NCBI GenBank assembly: GCA_020726505.1
Contig: JAHLEZ010000015.1
Location: 2,046,001-2,110,000 of the forward strand
DNA from: Leptodontidium sp. MPI-SDFR-AT-0119
Taxonomy: Eukaryota; Ascomycota; Leotiomycetes; Helotiales; Leptodontidiaceae
Direction of reading: 5' to 3'
DNA length: 64,000 nucleotides
Numbering within the stretch: position 1 is the first letter of the stretch; every line of letters begins with the position of its first letter. The notes beneath the pieces were generated by a model. It saw only the letters and a list, made by a program, of their open reading frames with translations. It ran no database searches and was not told where the DNA came from. Below, one piece after another: positions 61,353-64,000 of this stretch. The translations under genes and the position numbers were made by a program.

Positions 61353-61981
61353 ATGCTCACCGAAAGGGAATTGCAAATAAGCCCAATTGTGCAGGAATCA
61401 GTCGCACACAACACCAAGGTTCGTCCCGTTGTTCCATCGCCACCACTATCTCCATCCGCCTCTCCCTCTCTGCCCTTTCCTCACAACTTCAGGCCATGTT
61501 CTTCCTCCCCTGCTTCACGCTATCATTTGCTACTCTGCGCCTCGAGCTTGTCCCCAACACACAATTCACTGGCCGTTAGGATAGACCCCACCTTCCATAG
61601 CCGCAGCCTCAGCCTGCTTACTAAATCGAAGAACACTTGATCGCTGCCAATTACATCGCTAACTTGTGTCTGCCACTATAACAGACCCTCACAACTCTCC
61701 ACAATCTGACAGCCTCCCTCTTCGGCATCGGCGCCGGCATCTTGGGTCTCGAATCCTACCCAGGCTTCCTCTTCTACCTCTTCTTCACGCTGCTCACTTC
61801 CGCTCTCGTATATGCATTCCGTGTTCGCCCGGGGATTATTCAGGAGAACAAGTCCCAAGGAACATCAGGGATCGAGAGATATTTTCGAGGAAGCTTAGAG
61901 CTTTGGACGGGAGGCTTGATAGAGGGGCTCAGTGGCTTTGTTTTGACCTGGACTTTGTTTTACGGCCTGGTTCGAGCATAG
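61353..61981 (+). CDS. EMC6: ER membrane protein complex subunit 6
   Basis: Exons 61353-61418 and 61685-61981 give 120 residues; the 266-bp intron has a less usual donor GTTCGT and acceptor AACAG. EMC6 is part of the core of the ER membrane insertase for tail-anchored and multi-pass proteins. The N-terminus has SPIVQESVAHNTK, then three hydrophobic helices: TASLFGIGAGILGLE, FLFYLFFTLLTSALVYAF and GLSGFVLTWTLFYGLV, the last ending the protein. YFRGSLELWTGG before the third helix is a family signature. The start is the ATG giving the usual short cytosolic tail. The gene converges with the GTPase gene, 285 bp between stops. Confidence 0.93.
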
Positions 61982-62266
61982 AAAGAAGGACTGGAAGAAC
62001 TGCGCATGAGCTACAACGATGTGGGGGCTACGCGGTGTAGGATCAAGGGGGCAGCATTTGCCATATTAGGGCATCGAGACTGGCGTTATGGTTATCTATG
62101 TCAATCTCCGTTGGACGGGACGAAAGATACCGGTACCCGAGCTATGTTGTTGGTGGTCCTTCATAGACCACAGTCGAAGTCCGACATGGTTCTCAAGGCA
62201 TGGTGACGAGCATTGGAATGGGTGGCGGGCGATTTGTGCAATACCAACAATACATTTCTACTCTGG
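61982..62266. other. convergent 3' spacer, EMC6 / GTPBP-like
   Basis: A 285-bp gap in which opposite transcripts end; no gene is visible. Confidence 0.5.
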
Positions 62267-64000
62267 CTAGTCAGCAACTTGGACAACTCTCCCAGCAAAA
62301 CCATCAAGACCCGCTACGCCCTTCTCCCCCCTCTCTGACCCGTAGTACAGCCCATGACCTCCACCTGGCATTACCAATACTTGGGAGCCCAATTCTATCC
62401 ATTCCCGACTCGTTAAGAGTTCAAATGTAACATCAACAATGCCGTCGATGCCAAATACAAATGACTCCGATTCTTGCTCCTCGACTCTGAGACTTTCGTC
62501 GAGTCCAAATACGTCATCTACTTCTTCATTTTCAGTATTGACCCCTAGCTCGTTGTTTGCGTGTGGTACCACTTTGATAACTCTTGCAGCTGCTCGTATG
62601 CTAGCAACATAGACAACAACTAAGCACCCAGGCGTGACTGAGTTGATGTCACTATCTTCAAAGGAAGCTGTGAATCCACTTGCAGCTTGCAAGGCATGGC
62701 CACTCTCCAACATGTGTCGACTTGGAATGGCCATGATCAATCCTTTCCTCACTCGTGGTGGTGTGGGGGGATGCCGTTCGAAAGGTCCATTGGAGATTTC
62801 TTCCTCGAGAATATCGAAGACTACCCCAACGGTGCCCACTTGTCCAGCCTGCAATGTGTGGACTGGCAGTCGTAGGTTTCTCAAGCTCACAATGTGGGCG
62901 TTGTACCATTCTCCTTTTGTCACAGATGCTGACATAGCACTGCGAGAAGCTATCCGAGAAAGCTCGGCTGTGGAGGAGTGAGACAATGAAGAGCCAAGCT
63001 TAGGTGAAGGTCTTGCACCAGGCGGCTTCGGTGGGGAATCAATTTCATCTGATTCTGCTGGGAAGGGGCCGACTACCACTGTGTCACCAACCGAAAACGT
63101 CCCAAAACGAAGATGGCCAGCGACCACTACCCCTGCATCTTGAATTTTGTCCGTGTTGGACGCGAGTGGCTCGGGAGAAGCTGGAAACCCAAAGACATCC
63201 TCGACGTGGAAGAGACAAGCAGGTTGTTCGGGATTGAGGACCGGCCCCACCAGGTCCTGTGCAGTGGGAATAGGAGGAATGGGTAGACTTTGCAGTAATG
63301 CATGCATGGATCGGACCCCTGTGCCCCGGGCAGCGCTTGTCATGAGAATTGGAATAATCGATGTGAGATCGCCAGCTTCATTCATCTTCTTAACAAGTTC
63401 TCGAATTGGATCTTTATCGCCTAGGTAATGTCAGTACACAGCGAATGGCAACTCTGAGGGTCAGAAGTATCGTCGAAGACTTCGAGCCCGCTTGGGCTAG
63501 CTGCTTGATATAGTTACACGTAGTTTCGTCAAAGTCAACAATTACAAGATCAAGATGACATGAACATCTCAATGAAGGCACTTACTTATTTCGGGAATGA
63601 CACCAAGGTCTGCTTCTTCCACACTTTTAGACTGGTCTGGAGGGATTATGGATGGTATCCGACCAGTAGCTTTGATAATTGAAAGTATTTTCGACAGAGT
63701 CTGCCTCAAGCTCGTTTTTGAAGCCAAGTCGAGCTTTGTAATCACAACAGCGAGGGGACGGTCGAGTTTCAGGCACAACTCCAAATGCGCCTTACCTAGG
63801 TCAACACCAAAACCGGCTGTCGAGGTTTCGTGAGAGGAGACCCTTCCACCAGTTCCAACCTCGCCATCATCGGCGCCTATGCAGAGGATAGTCCAGTGAG
63901 GTGCCCATCCGACCAGACCTCTAACGATAGTTCTTCGGTATCGCCAGTGCCCCGCCGAGTCCGAAACAAATACTAGGCGACCATTCCTTGATGAAAAATG
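62267..64000 (-). CDS. GTPBP1/2-like translational GTPase, 5' end outside the window
   Basis: Exons 63586-64000 (open to the edge) and 62267-63420; the 165-bp intron is GTAAGT...CTAG, phase 1. About 522 codons are present; the N-terminus with the P-loop is missing. The family belongs to the EF-Tu-like GTPases linked to mRNA surveillance and ribosome rescue. The G3 motif reads VFVSDSAGH at the window edge and the G4 motif VVITKLD follows about 90 residues later, preceded by DLGKAHLEL. The second exon has the EF-Tu domain 2 part (VVAGHLRFGTFSVGDTVVVG, LQAGQVGTVGVVF) and the domain 3 barrel. An insert of about 40 Ser/Pro-rich residues splits domain 2. Confidence 0.85.

Overview
The window is nuclear DNA of a filamentous ascomycete (Pezizomycotina; Leotiomycetes is my guess, with low confidence). 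The grounds are short introns (mostly 44-62 bp, GT-AG with CTAAC/CTGAC-like branch sites), a FlbC-type conidiation regulator, a fungal NLR (STAND NTPase), an AT-rich mutated DNA transposon of the kind made by repeat-induced point mutation, and long microsatellite-rich intergenic DNA. I resolved 17 protein genes, mostly multi-exon, with about 36 introns; every exon set was checked for reading-frame closure.

Layout. 1-13.3 kb: one C2H2 regulator (flbC-like, 6.86-8.10 kb) between two long non-coding stretches. 13.3-27.7 kb: a dense housekeeping block: SF3B1/HSH155 (-), OGG1 (-), U2AF65 (+), RPS13/uS15 (+), COMPASS subunit SDC1 (-) and the nuclease FAN1 (+). OGG1/U2AF65 and SDC1/FAN1 are divergent pairs with short shared promoters. 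28.0-40.7 kb: an accessory island: a 1,719-residue NLR (-), a divergent AAA ATPase (+), and a 4.2-kb decayed DNA transposon with 31-bp terminal inverted repeats and TA target duplication. 41-54 kb: a small membrane protein, a RING protein (-), 3.7 kb of microsatellite-dense spacer, APC2 of the anaphase-promoting complex (-) and a vezatin-domain protein (-). 54-64 kb: another 5.2-kb spacer with a perfect 24-copy pentamer, an unrecognised conserved-looking gene (+), EMC6 (+) and a GTPBP1/2-like GTPase cut by the right edge (-).

How the genes fit together. SF3B1 and U2AF65, two partners of early 3' splice-site recognition, lie 2.1 kb apart and carry the matching interaction motifs (RW-D/Q ligands in SF3B1, the UHM of U2AF65). 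OGG1 and FAN1 are DNA repair enzymes in the same block. The NLR/AAA pair next to the transposon looks like a self/non-self recognition locus, but that is inference.

Most unusual observations: three GC-AG introns with an identical GCAAGT donor among about 36 introns; a zinc-finger coding fossil (or cryptic exon) inside the only intron of SF3B1; a DUF7708-like/coiled-coil/NACHT/acidic/ZZ/propeller-like NLR with a divergent AAA ATPase neighbour; and a dispersed palindromic decamer found only in spacers.
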